Part shown: piece by piece, positions 21,810 to 34,093 of the stretch
Position numbering within the stretch: the first letter of the stretch is position 1
Layout of the letters: each line of letters starts with the position of its first letter
DNA from: Sabellastarte sp. h YS-2021
Lineage: Eukaryota > Annelida > Polychaeta > Sabellida > Sabellidae
Direction of reading: 5' to 3'
Length of the DNA: 64,000 bases
NCBI GenBank assembly: GCA_964017235.1
Contig: OZ024936.1
Span: 93,408,537 to 93,472,536, forward strand
Program-made: the position numbers and the translations under genes
The notes under the pieces: model-generated
The model's database searches: none
What the model saw: the letters and a program-made list of their open reading frames with translations, nothing else
Told to the model about the DNA's origin: nothing

Positions 21810-23920
21810 GAAATGTCTCGTTCAGACAAACCCTCAGCAGCCAGTTGAAGATCGGTTTGACAAGTTTTACATCTTGATGATTGGTTTAATAAGATATTAT
21901 CTCAATTGAAATTGGCCAAAATTGTATAAAATTAGTCATTTTAAACTAGTTTAGTTTAAAATACACTGACTGGAAATAAAGGATTGTCCAAAAAATGTAC
22001 AACTTTGATGAAGTGAAGCACTCTGGGCCAGTGGTACCACAGTCACAGTTAGAGTCGCTGTCACACCAGCAACATCCCTCCACCTCTGCCACGTCCATGG
22101 TTTTCTGGTCCCTAGATGAAGAGATTGATTTTGATGGATAAGTTGATCATATTGTCATAATGCATAACCTGTCTGTTGAGACATCCACTTCAATCTCTTT
22201 ACAATTTATCGAGACAGAATTCTACTCCTGATACATTTCCATGCCTCTTGAAAGGAAGTAACAGAGAGAAAAAAAAGAGATCAAAAATAAAACAACTGCT
22301 GTACACAATATCTAAGAGGTCCAACAGCCCCACAGAAAACTAACATAGGTCAAGGACAGACTTGCTGTATGTCCCATGAAGCAATTAAATGGATGATATA
22401 CCTTTTCACCATTTAAAATGAGACATTTGACATTGTTAAGAGACAAACAGTCCAGTAGCAGGAAGTTAGAAGTTATAATATTTGGTTGGCTTAGGTAAGG
22501 CTCAAACCCAACCAACTTGCCCTTAATAGCAGAGTAGGGTTCCAACCCCAAGCATTCCCCTTTAAGGCCGAACCATACCTCAGGTAATCCCATGCAGGAC
22601 CGTTTAGTGTGTAGGACTGAACCCATACCCACTGGGTTCATACCTAAGCTTTCCTATGGACCACCTTAAAAATAACTTGATGTGTGGTTTGGGAATTTTG
22701 ACAAAAGTTTTGCATTAAATGGGTGAATGCTAAGAGTTAAAACCCTGCTTGAGTATGCTGGTGCAATTGATTTCTGGGGTGTAGTTTGACACTCAGGATC
22801 ATGTGTGAGACAGGCAATCCCTGTTAAATGGTATAAAACACTTGCATCAACTCCAATAAAGCTACCTTTCTTTACCACTGTGTTCAGTGCATCAAGCACC
22901 TTGAGAAAACACTTTTCCCATTTGTCAGAGACAAGGCTAAAAGGCTACCATACACGTAAATTAAGTATGAATCTATGAATAATGTCCTCCTGTATGACAC
23001 GATGTTCAAGTTTTACATTGTGAAACAAAACCAGTTGAACATAACTAGCAAATTATATTCACGATCTATAATCCTTTGACAGGAAAATAACTTTTGTTTT
23101 TGTTTTAGTATTATTGTGGCCTTACATTGGCAGATATGTGTGTGAATCATTTTATATTTAATACAAGCCTTATCAGCAGCTGTATCTTACTGTGACAACA
23201 CATCCTTTGCATGTTTTATGAGACCTGCACCACTGCTTTTCTATTAGTCATGTTAATATTTGGGAATCTACATTGTCACACAAGCAGTAAATGTCTGTTA
23301 TAAATCGGATATCATTGATTAGTGATTCATTGATTCTACACATATTTATTATCCCAATGTTTTGTATATCAGTACCCACATCACATGCTGTCACATGCAC
23401 TGGACGTCATATTTACTGTATTCATTTCTCATTTGTAAGTTTTTATTCTAGCTTTTATTCTATGTCACTCAACATGTAGTACTAGATATGCCACAGGTAT
23501 GGGTAATGCCTAAAACAGAAGCATCAACCGAAATTGTAAATCTAAGCTTGAAGAATTTGAAATAGCAGTGTTTTACACTTACTTCTCAAACATGCCTGAT
23601 TCTTCATAAAGTTATTCTTTTTATAACCTAGAACATACTTTTTGACATGTTTAATTGGGGTGTTCCACTGCAACCAACCCAATAACCGACTCTACGACTC
23701 CTAGTTTGGTAACAAAAGTCATGGAAACGGGAACGAAAATAGCAAAAAAGTGTGTAAAATTACTGGGTCAGTTACATCTCCCCAACTGGACATAGCACAC
23801 ACCAGCTTCTCTGGATCCAGATCCTAACCTCACTTGGGATCGGAATCATTTTCTTCACAAGTAGACTGGAAACTACCATGACAACCCATAAACCCCTAAC
23901 AGACAAGTTAAATAAACCAT
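21810..23920. other. No gene recognised
   Basis: A few open frames exist (22,312-22,641 and 22,666-22,899 on the minus strand) but I recognise no domain. The first is built from degenerate repeats around GLEPY-like words. Confidence 0.4.
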
Positions 23921-24990
23921 AATTGTTAAGAAGTGTCAAATATGAAATTTAGGTTCTGTCTTTCATTTGGTGGACTGTGGAGGGTAGTTGATATTGTGAA
24001 AAAAACTTTTCTGTGTCCACGCCCGATAGTTAAACTGAGTCAAAATTTTATTCTAAATCTTGTACTTTGTAGGACTTTTACATCCTCAAGAAACACACCT
24101 TTCTGCAAACAAAGTCAGCTTCCTACATGCAACCATATTAAGTGGGGGTATATTTCTATGTAAAATCTGTGTTATTAAAATGTTTAATCAAGAATGTTTA
24201 AGAAATGCGAATATTTTTTGGTTTTAAAAGTTAGATAAGTGACACTAGCTGAGGTTTATAGTACCTGTAATACAAACTTGCAGTGAAATATTCATGCAGT
24301 GAAATATTCAGGTCCCTGGAATTTTAGCAAATGTCCATAGGTAGATGTCAAGATAGCAAATTGTAACTGCTCTACCATTGCAAACATGTATTACAGGTAT
24401 CATAAACTAGTGTGTATATTAACTATACATTTTTGAGGGGTGTTAAGAAGTGTCAAGTGTGAAATGGAGGTCCTGTCTTTCATTTGGTGGGCCTATAGAG
24501 AGTAATTGATTATGTTGAAAAAACAGCCCATTACTGTGTCCACATCCCCACCCCCCCACCCCCACCCCCGTATAGCTAAACTGAGTCAACGTTTTTATTT
24601 CTACATCCGTTTGCTTGTACTTTGTAGGACTTTTACATCCTTATAAAACACACTTTTCTGCAAGAAACAGCTTCCTACAAACAACTATATTGGGTAGGGT
24701 TGAAATTCTATGTAAAATCTGTGTTGATAAAATGTTTATTCGAGAATTTTTGAGAAATGTGAATATTTTTGGTTTTACAAGTTAGGTAAGTGATACCCTC
24801 TGAGGTTCATTGTTTCTGTAATACAAACTTGCAGTGAAATATTCAGGTCTTTGGGATTGTCGGTGTAATCCGACAGCTGGAAACATGTGCTGAATTCTGG
24901 GCATTTTACCAAAGTCTACGGGTAGATGTCAAGATAGCAAATTGTAACTGCTCTACCACACAAATACGTATTACAGGTATTATAAATTAG

Positions 24991-25480
24991 TTCTATTCTA
25001 TTCTATTTTGTACTTTTATAGCGCTTAATCTCTGCTAGGCAGACTCTAAGGCACAACACCAAAAATCAAGTTTAAGAAATCATCTGTCCATAGCCGTTGC
25101 CAAGTCCAGTACCACGGAGACGCCGGATAGAGTGTAAGCTAAGGTGGGAATGCCTTGTGGAAGAGATATGATTTTAACCTTTTCCTGAAACAGGTGAGAG
25201 TTGGGGCAGAACGTACCTCATTAGGCAAATGATTCCAGACTGTGGGGGCATCAAAAGCAAAGCTGTGGCCAAAGTGATTTTTGGAATTATGTACAGATGG
25301 ACAGAATTGAGGAACCTCCAGGAACCTTTTATCTGGATGGTTGTATCTTGTACTATATCTTCCGCAACGAGTGGGCAGAAGAGGACCAAAGTAACTGGGA
25401 TGACCACTGTGAAGAAACTTGGAGTTTATAATTTTGTTTTCGAGAAAAACGACGTCTCCGTGGTCCGTACTAAACCGTAC
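24991..25480 (-). mobile_element. 3' end of L2-type LINE (copy C family) in satellite R
   Basis: On the minus strand this is the last ~430 bases of the same LINE as copy A, from within the C-terminal domain (FLHSGHPSYFGPLLPTRCGR) through the 3' UTR to the TTCTA repeat at 24,991. It is nearly identical to 3,206-3,629. It is flanked by taaattag at 24,983-24,990 and 25,481-25,488, a likely target duplication. Confidence 0.8.
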
Positions 25481-25509
25481 TAAATTAGTGTGTATATTAA
25501 CTACAAATT
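25419..25509. repeat. 91-base direct repeat, left copy
   Basis: Identical to 27,227-27,317 except for one base (G/A at the gtccRtact site). The two copies flank the LINE 5' half at 25,510-27,226. The last ~29 bases are satellite R sequence. Confidence 0.9.
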
Positions 25510-26769
25510 GCTGTTATCACTAATGATGGTGCTATAGTATTCAGCCTTGTCTCTATTTATGATTGCATTGCACTGGGCAATCTGTCTGTGCAATCTACTT
25601 CTGCTCAACTGTGACCTATCCCTACGCCACATGCGCTCAAATTGACGCCTGATAGATTTGGCCCTACGGTAAGAATCTGACAGCCATCCAGCTGGTGTTT
25701 TCTTAGCTCTTCGACAAATCAATGGTGCATGCCTGTCCAACACACCACCAAGGTCACGAATATACTGGTCATACAGGTCTGCAGCCACTGTAGCAGGAGA
25801 TGTGACAAAGGATGTGTTTGCGAGATCCTCACAAAAGCTCTTCATATTGATTTTATGGTACCTGCGGTAAGAAATACTGTCAACCTTCGGTACTGCAGGG
25901 CATGCAAAATCCAAATGACATTTCACCAGTGCATGATCGGAGACCATTTCCCAAACTGTCACATTACTGACAAAGGAGGAATCGCTTGGGCTAAGTATCA
26001 GATCCAGTGTGTGACCATGCAAGTGGGTAGCTTTATTAACATTTTGGGCAAGATTAGAGGTATCTAATAGATTGAGAAATTTTCTTTGGTCAATACAATC
26101 TGTGTCCACATGGACATTGAAGTCACCACAGATGATGAAGGAGGAAGTGAGAGATGACAAAAAACCACAGAAATGCAGGAAATCATCAAGAAAGGCAGAG
26201 GAACATGAACCTGGGGTGCGATAGACACAAGCCATAACAAATGATTTTGAGTTAGTGACAATTGATATGACGATGTTTTCGAAAGTGGAATGTGTTGGTG
26301 CGTCAACAGTCTTAGCAGGTAAGTTTTTCTTGGAAAGGAAGCCCACTCCGCCACCGCGACCAATCGTCCGGGGCCTATGAGTGAGTTGAAATCCAGGCGG
26401 AGTTATTGACTTCAGTAGGCTGTCGGTATTAGAAATGTGAATGTGAGTTTCTGCAAGTGCCAAAATATCAAGATTATTCGAGACAATTGTGTCACAGATC
26501 AAGGGACCCTTATTCCTGATGGAACGGCAATTCACAAAGCCAAAGTTGACAGGACCTGGATTAAGGGCGATGTCACCAGATAACAACAACAGAATCAAAA
26601 GACATTTGACCCTGGCATGTGCAGGAAACTTATTTGAGAAAATTTTACAGGAGTAATCCCTGATCGGGGCAGGAACACGAAGGGCACAGGGAGAGACTAA
26701 GAACTGACTTTGGTCAGCCACTTTCAGCCAAAAGAGGAGACTGAAGCACAGAAAACCCAACAACATCAT
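25501..26769 (-). CDS. L2-type LINE N-terminal protein: 2A-like tail and APE endonuclease
   Basis: The frame has 422 codons. The N-terminus is hydrophobic (residues 1-16), followed by a second hydrophobic run LLILLLL and a 2A-like motif GDIALNPGP at residues 65-73. The endonuclease follows at about residues 75-290: VNCRSIRNK, ALAETHIH, RGGGVGFLS, ACVYRTPGS, CGDFNVHVD, HLHGHTLDLI and SDHALVKCHL carry the expected catalytic Asn, Glu, Asp and His. The linker to the RT has RRQFERMWRRDRS and INRDKAEYYS. The final two residues and stop come from the 91-base repeat, not the LINE. The endonuclease itself looks intact. Confidence 0.85.
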   Translation of the reverse strand: MMLLGFLCFSLLFWLKVADQSQFLVSPCALRVPAPIRDYSCKIFSNKFPAHARVKCLLILLLLSGDIALNPGPVNFGFVNCRSIRNKGPLICDTIVSNNLDILALAETHIHISNTDSLLKSITPPGFQLTHRPRTIGRGGGVGFLSKKNLPAKTVDAPTHSTFENIVISIVTNSKSFVMACVYRTPGSCSSAFLDDFLHFCGFLSSLTSSFIICGDFNVHVDTDCIDQRKFLNLLDTSNLAQNVNKATHLHGHTLDLILSPSDSSFVSNVTVWEMVSDHALVKCHLDFACPAVPKVDSISYRRYHKINMKSFCEDLANTSFVTSPATVAADLYDQYIRDLGGVLDRHAPLICRRAKKTPAGWLSDSYRRAKSIRRQFERMWRRDRSQLSRSRLHRQIAQCNAIINRDKAEYYSTIISDNSNL

Positions 26770-27226
26770 GGCTAAGGAGCAGGCAAGACAGAGTAATAGA
26801 CACCTAGCAAACTAAGTGGTTGGGGTGACTCATGATAAATGTCCCTAGTAAGCTCACATTCCGATCTTCGTCCCGTGGGCGACTCACGGGCACCCTATTC
26901 ACCCCAATAAGCCTCAGAACCTTAAAACTGCCCTCAAGATAGCCACAATAACTTATATAACACAAGAACCATACAACAAAGCAGCAAAAAAGGTTACTGG
27001 AATAACTCTGTGAAAGATAAATAATAGGGATGATACACCAATAGTTTGGACAGTTACACGGTAATTCCCGGTAAATGGGCGATAATACCCGATTATGGGG
27101 TAATAAAAGAGCAGACTGCTATAGACTACATAAGTGGTAGCAAAAATGAAAACATGGTGTAGTAAAACAATAATTGAAATAATTGGACTGAGAAATGTGT
27201 ACTAATATGCTGGATTGTTGTTACAA
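25510..27226 (-). mobile_element. L2-type LINE copy C, 5' half only
   Basis: This holds a 5' UTR (about 26,770-27,226) and the endonuclease ORF, but stops inside the EN-RT linker just where copy A begins. It lacks the RT and the 3' end needed for its own target-primed integration. The missing middle is replaced by the 91-base repeat, beyond which the 3' end of the same LINE family lies in the same orientation. Confidence 0.8.
26551..26577 (-). other. 2A-like translational recoding motif
   Basis: Encodes GDIALNPGP after a leucine-rich run, close to the 2A consensus D-(V/I)-E-x-N-P-G-P, with Ala in place of Glu. In several invertebrate APE-type LINEs such motifs sit just upstream of the endonuclease and cause ribosome skipping between Gly and Pro. 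Whether this variant works is not known. Confidence 0.6.
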
Positions 27227-27317
27227 TTGGAGTTTATAATTTTGTTTTCGAGAAAAACGACGTCTCCGTGGTCCATACTAAACCGTACTAAATTAGTGTG
27301 TATATTAACTACAAATT
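27227..27317. repeat. 91-base direct repeat, right copy
   Basis: Partner of 25,419-25,509 with a single mismatch. It runs directly into satellite R monomer sequence on its right. Confidence 0.9.
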
Positions 27318-27428
27318 TGTGACATGTGGTAAGAAATTTCATCAAATGTGAAATTGAGTTACTGTCTTTCATTTGTTGGACCTTCGGAGAGTATTCAATA
27401 TTGTGAAAAACATCCCTTTTCTGTGTCT

Positions 27429-27453
27429 CCCCCCCCCCCCCCCCCCCCCCCCC
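27429..27453. repeat. Poly-C run of 25 bases
   Basis: Uninterrupted C tract inside a satellite R monomer, at the position where another monomer has a broken C/A-rich stretch (about 24,549-24,570). The complementary G run could form quadruplex structures and its length is prone to assembly error. Confidence 0.95.
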
Positions 27454-27810
27454 AACTGAGTCAGATTTTCATTTCTAAATCCATTCGCTTGTACTTTGTA
27501 GATTTTTAGATCCTCGTGAAACACACTTTTCTGAAAAAAAAATCAGCTTCCTACACATTCCATACAGCTTCCTATTCGGTGGGGGTATAAAATGTAAAAT
27601 ATGTGTTATTAAAATGTTTCAATGTTTGGGAAATGAGATTTTTTTTATTTTAAAAGTTAGATAAATGATACTCTCTGAGGTTCAGTGTACCTGTAACACA
27701 CACTTGCCATATTCATATCCATGGAATTGCTGGTGTAATTCTGACAGCCAGAAACGTGTGCTGAATTCTGGGCATTTTACAGAAAGTTTGCAGATAGATG
27801 TCAATATTGC

Positions 27811-28990
27811 AGGGTGGCCTGTGTAATTCTTTCAACAGTCAAGGCCCCGGTACCATCACCGGCTTCCAATGGACCTACAGATCCACTCTGCATGGTTGCC
27901 TTATGGACTGGGACCCCCATGAAAATCAGAGATTCAATTTACATGGGTGCCTTGTGAAGAGGGATCCATCCTATATGAGTGCCTTATGGACCAGGACCAA
28001 CCCTTGCCATCATAACCATCATAAATAAATGAGTTTAACTGTCTACCTTCCCTCCAGAGCCATCGAGGTAAGATGTCCCACAACCAGAGGGTACAGCCCC
28101 TGTCAGACATAGAGGCCGACAGCACCCTGGCACTCTACAGACCGGAGTTGCCCCGCTCTGGAGCAGCCCAAAGGTTTGACCCTGCTTATATGCTTCACAG
28201 CCCTCCTCTAGCTGCCCCCCAACTGTACAGATTCAAAGCAGTAACTGTCAGTTTGTTTACAAAAAGGGGACGAATCTCATTCCAACTTAATCTTGAGCAG
28301 GAGAGTAGACATGTCCTGGGTTTTCCCTGAACCCTGAAAAATCTGGTTAATCTGGTCTCAGATATGTAAAATCCAACCATGATTCCAACTTACTTATGCT
28401 GCCACCAGGTCATTTGAGGTTGACCAACCTATGGAAGTGTTTTGAACTCTTGGTATTGTGACCTAAACTGTATAGTTGGAGAATGTAAATAAGATGATTT
28501 ATTGCCTGCTCTAGGGACCAAGAATCTCGAGATGTTACTTATTTAGACTTTAAAGTGCTAAAATTCATTGTTTAACTAAGATGACCAAAATCCAAGAATG
28601 TCATTACTCAGGTGAAGTTGTGGACTACTGTATCATGAGGTCTATAACTCTCAATCAGGTGCTTAAAACTGAAACCCAATATGACCATTGTGCTGTATCA
28701 TCCATTGATCTGATATTACCATTTGTCACATATAAGCCGCAATATAACCATGAGGGTGCCATGCCCAATCCTGGTAAATTATCAGTCAAGTTCCTGCTTG
28801 GCTCTGCAAAGGTCTCACAGGGACAAGCTCAATGAATTTACAAAAGTGAAGACAAAGTTAAAACCCTAATTGAAGTCTGCTTAACGTAAACAAAGTAAAA
28901 AACACAAGCATTGGAATTTATACTAGTTGATTTGAATTTATCTCTGATAAATATATTTGTTCTCAGAAGGCTTTTTGCAATTCATTTTGT
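27811..28990. other. Unassigned insert segment in satellite R
   Basis: The left part has degenerate repeats around gccttatggactggga and catgggtgcctt (27,890-27,990). An 85-codon frame at 28,073-28,330 (+) shows no known domain. Nothing else recognised. Confidence 0.4.
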
Positions 28991-28999
28991 AACTGAAAG

Positions 29000-31255
29000 A
29001 TATTTAATTAAAAACCTTTCTGGAACATGAATATGCATACTTTTTTGTTACTAATATAACAAGATTTAATGGCCAATAGTTTCTGTCCACTTTGCACTGC
29101 CCCAGAATCTGAGGAGTTGAAGAAGAGTTTGTTAATGTCAATTTTATTTTAATTTTGTTGGAGATCTTAAGTTCAATGTTTTGCCAAAGTAATTTTTGGG
29201 CAATGACAGAAAAGATGGACTGTGGTTTCTGGACTTTCTTTGCAGAAACAACAAAGACCATTTTAATTTATGCAGAAATATCTGGCTGGTAAAATATTCC
29301 AAAAGAAATTTTAGATTGAAACCAGATAAATTGATTGTCCATTTTTTTACTGACCAGAAGCAGGTTTTAAAAATTGGTGTTCAAGCCTCATTTTTATCAT
29401 CAGCTTCCACAAAATTTTCCCATTTTCTTTTACAAGCTGGTGGTTTACTAGGTTTTAGTTCACTATTAAAAATGTTATAGTATGCTTGACAACCTTGTCT
29501 AGAGATGATAAAAGGCTTAATACATAGTGGATATCATGGTCTCTGAAACACAAAGGATTGTTTTTGTTTATACTTTTTAATAAATTTACTAATCAACTGT
29601 CTTACACTAGAATAATGAAGAATGGTTGGATTGAAATTATAGGTATTCCTTATTTCCTCAATGGTAATTATTTCCCCATTAGAGTTTCTAATATCTCCAA
29701 TATAGAGAAAACCTCATCCATACTAAGTTGGGTAATACAATAAAATTTCAGAAATATGGGAGTTGTACCAAATACATGATTATAGTATTTCACAATTTGT
29801 TCTCGGCATTTGATTTTTACAAAAAGGCCTCCAGTAGTCAAATACACCCTGCCAGAACACATTGTCTACTAGTTTAATTGTATGTGCAAACCATTCACCA
29901 TTCACCTAGGATATACAGTTTATCAAAACTAATATATATTTCTGAAAACAAAATATTCAACTGTGCATGTGTTTGGACTAGTTTTCATTTTAACCAATTT
30001 ATTTTAAGGCTTTCTCAAAATTATAAACATTGATCATCCTCAAACCACCTTTTAAGTTGTCCATACAGACTGTTTCTCAGTTTACTTTATCTGGTTTATT
30101 ATCCCATAAAATATGTAAAGCAAGCTACTTACTGCTTCTATGAATGATTTTAGTGTAGGCAGAACAGTGAGAAGATGGATTATCTTAGAGATTATATTTG
30201 TTTTGCTCAAGCTTAATTTTCAAATGGGTGTTAGGTTTCTTTTTTTCCAATTTTTAATTACCATTTTCATTTTTTCCAAGTCCGTATATGTATACTATTA
30301 TGTCATGTCCTATTTATCCATTTGATGAAGTTTTCACCGTACCCAAAAAAATCATGACTTTGTACATAATATTCCATGATATAGAGTCAAACGCTTTTTC
30401 AAAGTCTATTAACATGAGTAGTCCAACAGATTATTCTTTTACTCCTTTATTCATAAATTCATATATAAATCTTGTATTGTCACTCATCTGTCTGCCAAAT
30501 AAGAAGCCTGACTGAGATTATGATATAATCTCACCAAGTATTTTTTCAGTCTGTTTGCTATAGAACCTGACATTAATTAAAATACAACACATAAGAGAGA
30601 GATAGGTTGCCAATTCTTTAGCAATATTTTATCCTTTTTACCTTTTGGCAGCCAAGTTATCTTACATTGACAATGTTGTAGAAAGGCATTGTTTCTCAAA
30701 ACATTTGTTTCCTGTATTAACCACAAAATATTTTAATATGACCCAAAAAACTTTCAAGAATACAGAAGTAATACCAGCAATGCATGGAGTTTTCTTATGG
30801 TTCATAGTCTTAACAACTGTACTTAATTCAACTACCCACTGTTATAGGGTTACCTAAGCCTGTATCAGTGACTTTTTTGTGGTGGATATTTTTAAAGACT
30901 TCCTGCAAGTCAACATTGTTTGATAGTATTTTTTTATTTGATGCAGTACCTGATTTTGATCAGTAATGAAGGATCCATTATCTAATTGAATATTTTGGAT
31001 TGTTATTTCCACAAAATTTTTATTTTCCAGATTGCAAAAGTATTTTGAGGTTTCTCACCTTCATCTAAAATTGAACTCTGGATCTTATTTGGTCTCTACT
31101 TTCAATTTGTCATATTTTCTCAAGTTCAGCTTTTTATCAGATAATACATCAAAATGTATATCGGGTGTTACATTTAATTTTTCACATTGTCTGGCTCAAC
31201 TCCCAAAGTACCACCCCAAATATGACATGAATGATCTGTTTCAAGGAAGATGAAT
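29000..31255 (-). pseudogene. Tx1/L1-type LINE reverse transcriptase relic
   Basis: Minus-strand reading through many stops and frame changes shows in order: SKYFCNLENKNFVE and LDNGSFITDQNQVL (pre-RT), KTPCIAGITSVFLKVFW, SQSGFLFGRQMSDNTRFIYE, LLMLIDFEKAFDSISWN (motif A, about 30,370-30,420), then WDNKPDKVN, GGLRMINVYNFEKALK and a C-terminal region. The pattern is that of the Tx1/L1 group of non-LTR retrotransposons, unrelated to the L2-type copies in this window. Probably the same or a related family as the 3' end at 43,340-44,190. Confidence 0.65.
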
Positions 31256-31260
31256 GAAAT

Positions 31261-32937
31261 TGTCAGGTTGTTACAGTCACAGGTAAGCGCGGTAGCAGAT
31301 ACTGGTTGCCTTAGGTTGCAACAAGAAAAGACAAACAGTTTAACTTAACAAATTTATTTAAGAATTAAAAATAATGATTCCTATCGACTAGTATGCTCTC
31401 AATAGCACACACAATGATACAATATTGAAACCAATCTGACCTTGTCACTGTGACTGACAGTTAAGTTTATCTACTGTATCCAGTAACCTGTCTTGTGGTC
31501 TCCCCTGTGATCTGTCCAATGTCCACTAATACACAGATATATGTATCCTGTGATCTGTTCAATGTCCGATAACACAAAATGTCCTTATCCTGTGATTCTT
31601 TAGATTACCAATCACACAAAATGTATGTATAGAAATATTCAGAAAGTCTGCACAACAGTACTGTCTGCATCAATATATGAACAATGTCCAAAATACGGTA
31701 AATCCACTGTCTGGTAGAACCACAGACTGCACACAGATGTAAAAAGTATCCACAGTACAGAAAATCTATCCAGACACTGTAGCCAGTTCACTCCAGCAAA
31801 AGTTCACAACAACACAAGTATCTTATATCAACTTGATGTTAGTTTTAAGACAAAAATAGCCATCCTTATAGCCAGTGAATACTATGTTCATCTATTGCTC
31901 ATACTGTTTACATATGCCTTTATAAATGGCCAGGACCTTGTAGAACTAACATGAAAACAAATGCAGTCACCACACCCTGTGAGGAACTTCTAGAAAATAC
32001 TGGTATTTGGGTTCCCCAAATCTATTAGTAGAATCAGTAAGGGTAGCCCAGAGGGATTCCCCCAGTCTATAAATGGGTCAATAAAATGAATAATAATAAA
32101 CATTAATACCACATAATACAAAAATTTAGTGACTCAGTCCCCTTATATGGTAATATAGACATGAAGCTTAGATTAAACAATGCACTGGCACAGTGCCATA
32201 TATGTAACAAGGTATAATTGTAAGCAGGCCTTAATTTCAACACATTTCCCAAATCCCCTCTTACAAGTTCAAAATAAAAACTCAAAACTATTTAACTCAA
32301 ACTTAAGAGTGTTTAATTTAAACAGAAATTTGATTTAATATGCCACCCTGGGTCCCCCCTACCCTAACAAATATGTTAGTCAAAAAAATCAAACCATACC
32401 TTCAAAATATGTATTCCCACAAAAAGTATTAATACAAAACACACAAAACCACTTCTTTTTTCTCTGGTGTCCAGAACAATAGAGAATGATGCCAAGCCAT
32501 ACCCAAGCCAAGAGCACATGTCCAGCTTCCTTATCTAGGGCTATGATGGGCTAGGATGCCTCAGACAATGACCACCCCATGATCTGGGGAAGGGGATTGG
32601 ACACAGGGAAAAGCATCCCATATCTCCGGACTTTTCCGTTGGCGCTAAATCTGTTTTAAGATATAATGCTGGATTGCCTCTCTTTCTTTACATACCGGGG
32701 GAAAAACATGGGTGAATGCTAAAACCAAAATGGGAAATACCAAAAATTTACTACGTTTTACACCCAAAAATACCGCAAAATATACAGGAAAATGTCTGCC
32801 ATGAATTTAACAAAAAATTCATTAGAAACGGGAAATTTAGATTAAAATGCCACTAATTAGTGGACAAACAACCAAGACAAATAAAATAACAGGAACTCTA
32901 CAAAAGTAAATATCGGCAACCATCCGTGATCATCACA
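31261..32937. mobile_element. Possible solo-LTR-like or unknown element
   Basis: The segment starts tgtcaggttgttacagtcac and ends gatcatcaca, so it has TG...CA ends. It sits between a LINE relic and the resumption of satellite R. It contains blocks built on tatcctgtgatctgtccaatgtcc repeated about three times (31,500-31,620). No coding region seen. Identity is a guess. Confidence 0.25.
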
Positions 32938-33496
32938 TTAAGATAGCATATTGTAACTGCTCTACCATTGCAAATATATATTACAGGTAACATAAACTAG
33001 TTAGTTTATTAACAACACAATTATGAGAGGTATTAAGAAGTGTCAAAATTAAAATTAAGGTCCTGTCTATATTTGGTATACCCATGGAGGGTATTCCATT
33101 ATTTTGAAGAAAAAAAACAGCTCTTCTCTGTACTTATGCCCCCATATAGTTAAACTGAGTCAAACTTTTTTATTTCTAAATCTTTTTGCTTGTACTTTGA
33201 AAGACTTTTACATCCTCATGAAACATACTTTTCTGCAAAAAAAATCAGGTTCCTGTACACAATGTGGGTGGGGTTCTATATAAAATCTGCGTTATTAAAA
33301 TATTCAGTCGAGAATGTTTGAGAAATGCGAATATTTCTTGGTTTTAAAAGTTACATAGGTGATACCCTTTGAGGTTTCTTGCACCTGTAATACAAACTTG
33401 CAGTGAAATATTCAGGTCTCTGGGATTGCTGGTGTAATTTTGAGAGTGGGAAACATTACAAATATGTATAACAGGTATCACAAATTAGTGTAAATA

Positions 33497-34093
33497 TTAG
33501 CAACAGCAAGAACCAAGGGATCTCCAGAGTGTGAAGACAGACCAAAATATACACATATTAGATAATTGGTTTGTGCCAATTGGATGTACAGCACTAATAT
33601 TCCACATCCACCACTGCTCACGCCTTCTCCTGTGAGCTTGTGTTGGAGTGTTGTACTTGGTTGTGCACCATTCCAGTATGGTAAACTGCATGTTCCTTAC
33701 AGAATGTCCTTTTCCACTGAAATGTTTGGATACAGGTGTGATTCTGGAATCCTTTGGTTTTTGAACAGATAATTTGTGCTCATACATTCGTGCTCTGAAT
33801 GCTCTGCCTGCCTCCTCTACATAATACTTACTACTTTTAGTGCATGTAATTAGGTATATAACATCATTCAATTCACATGATAATTTGTAAGGTAAGTCTA
33901 ATGTTTTGTATGTCTTACCTGTGATATTATAGGTGATATTGTCAATTTTCTTGATAATTGGGCAGTATGTGCATTTACCCGGTCGTGTCCAGTGATTGGG
34001 TATTAGTTTTATAGTCACAATTTCTTTTGGTGGATAAGAAATGGTGGCATTGGAAATGCATATCTCTAAGGTTTGGTAATCTTTTGAAGCCAA
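33497..34093 (-). pseudogene. Penelope GIY-YIG endonuclease domain
   Basis: Contains CTYCPII, then CELNDVIYLITC (the GIY-equivalent strand), YVEEAGRAFRARMYEHK (the YIG-equivalent with the conserved Arg-Met-x-x-H), VSKHFSGKGHS and an NP-x-G-x-N-like end (HPIGTNQL). Relatives have YVGET where this copy has YVEEA, so one conserved glycine is lost. Confidence 0.8.

Noticed and set aside
22312-22641. 109-codon minus-strand frame
   Set aside because: Made of degenerate internal repeats (GLEPY-like words); no known protein family recognised.
28073-28330. 85-codon plus-strand frame with balanced composition
   Set aside because: No recognisable domain, no splice context, and it lies inside a transposon-derived insertion.
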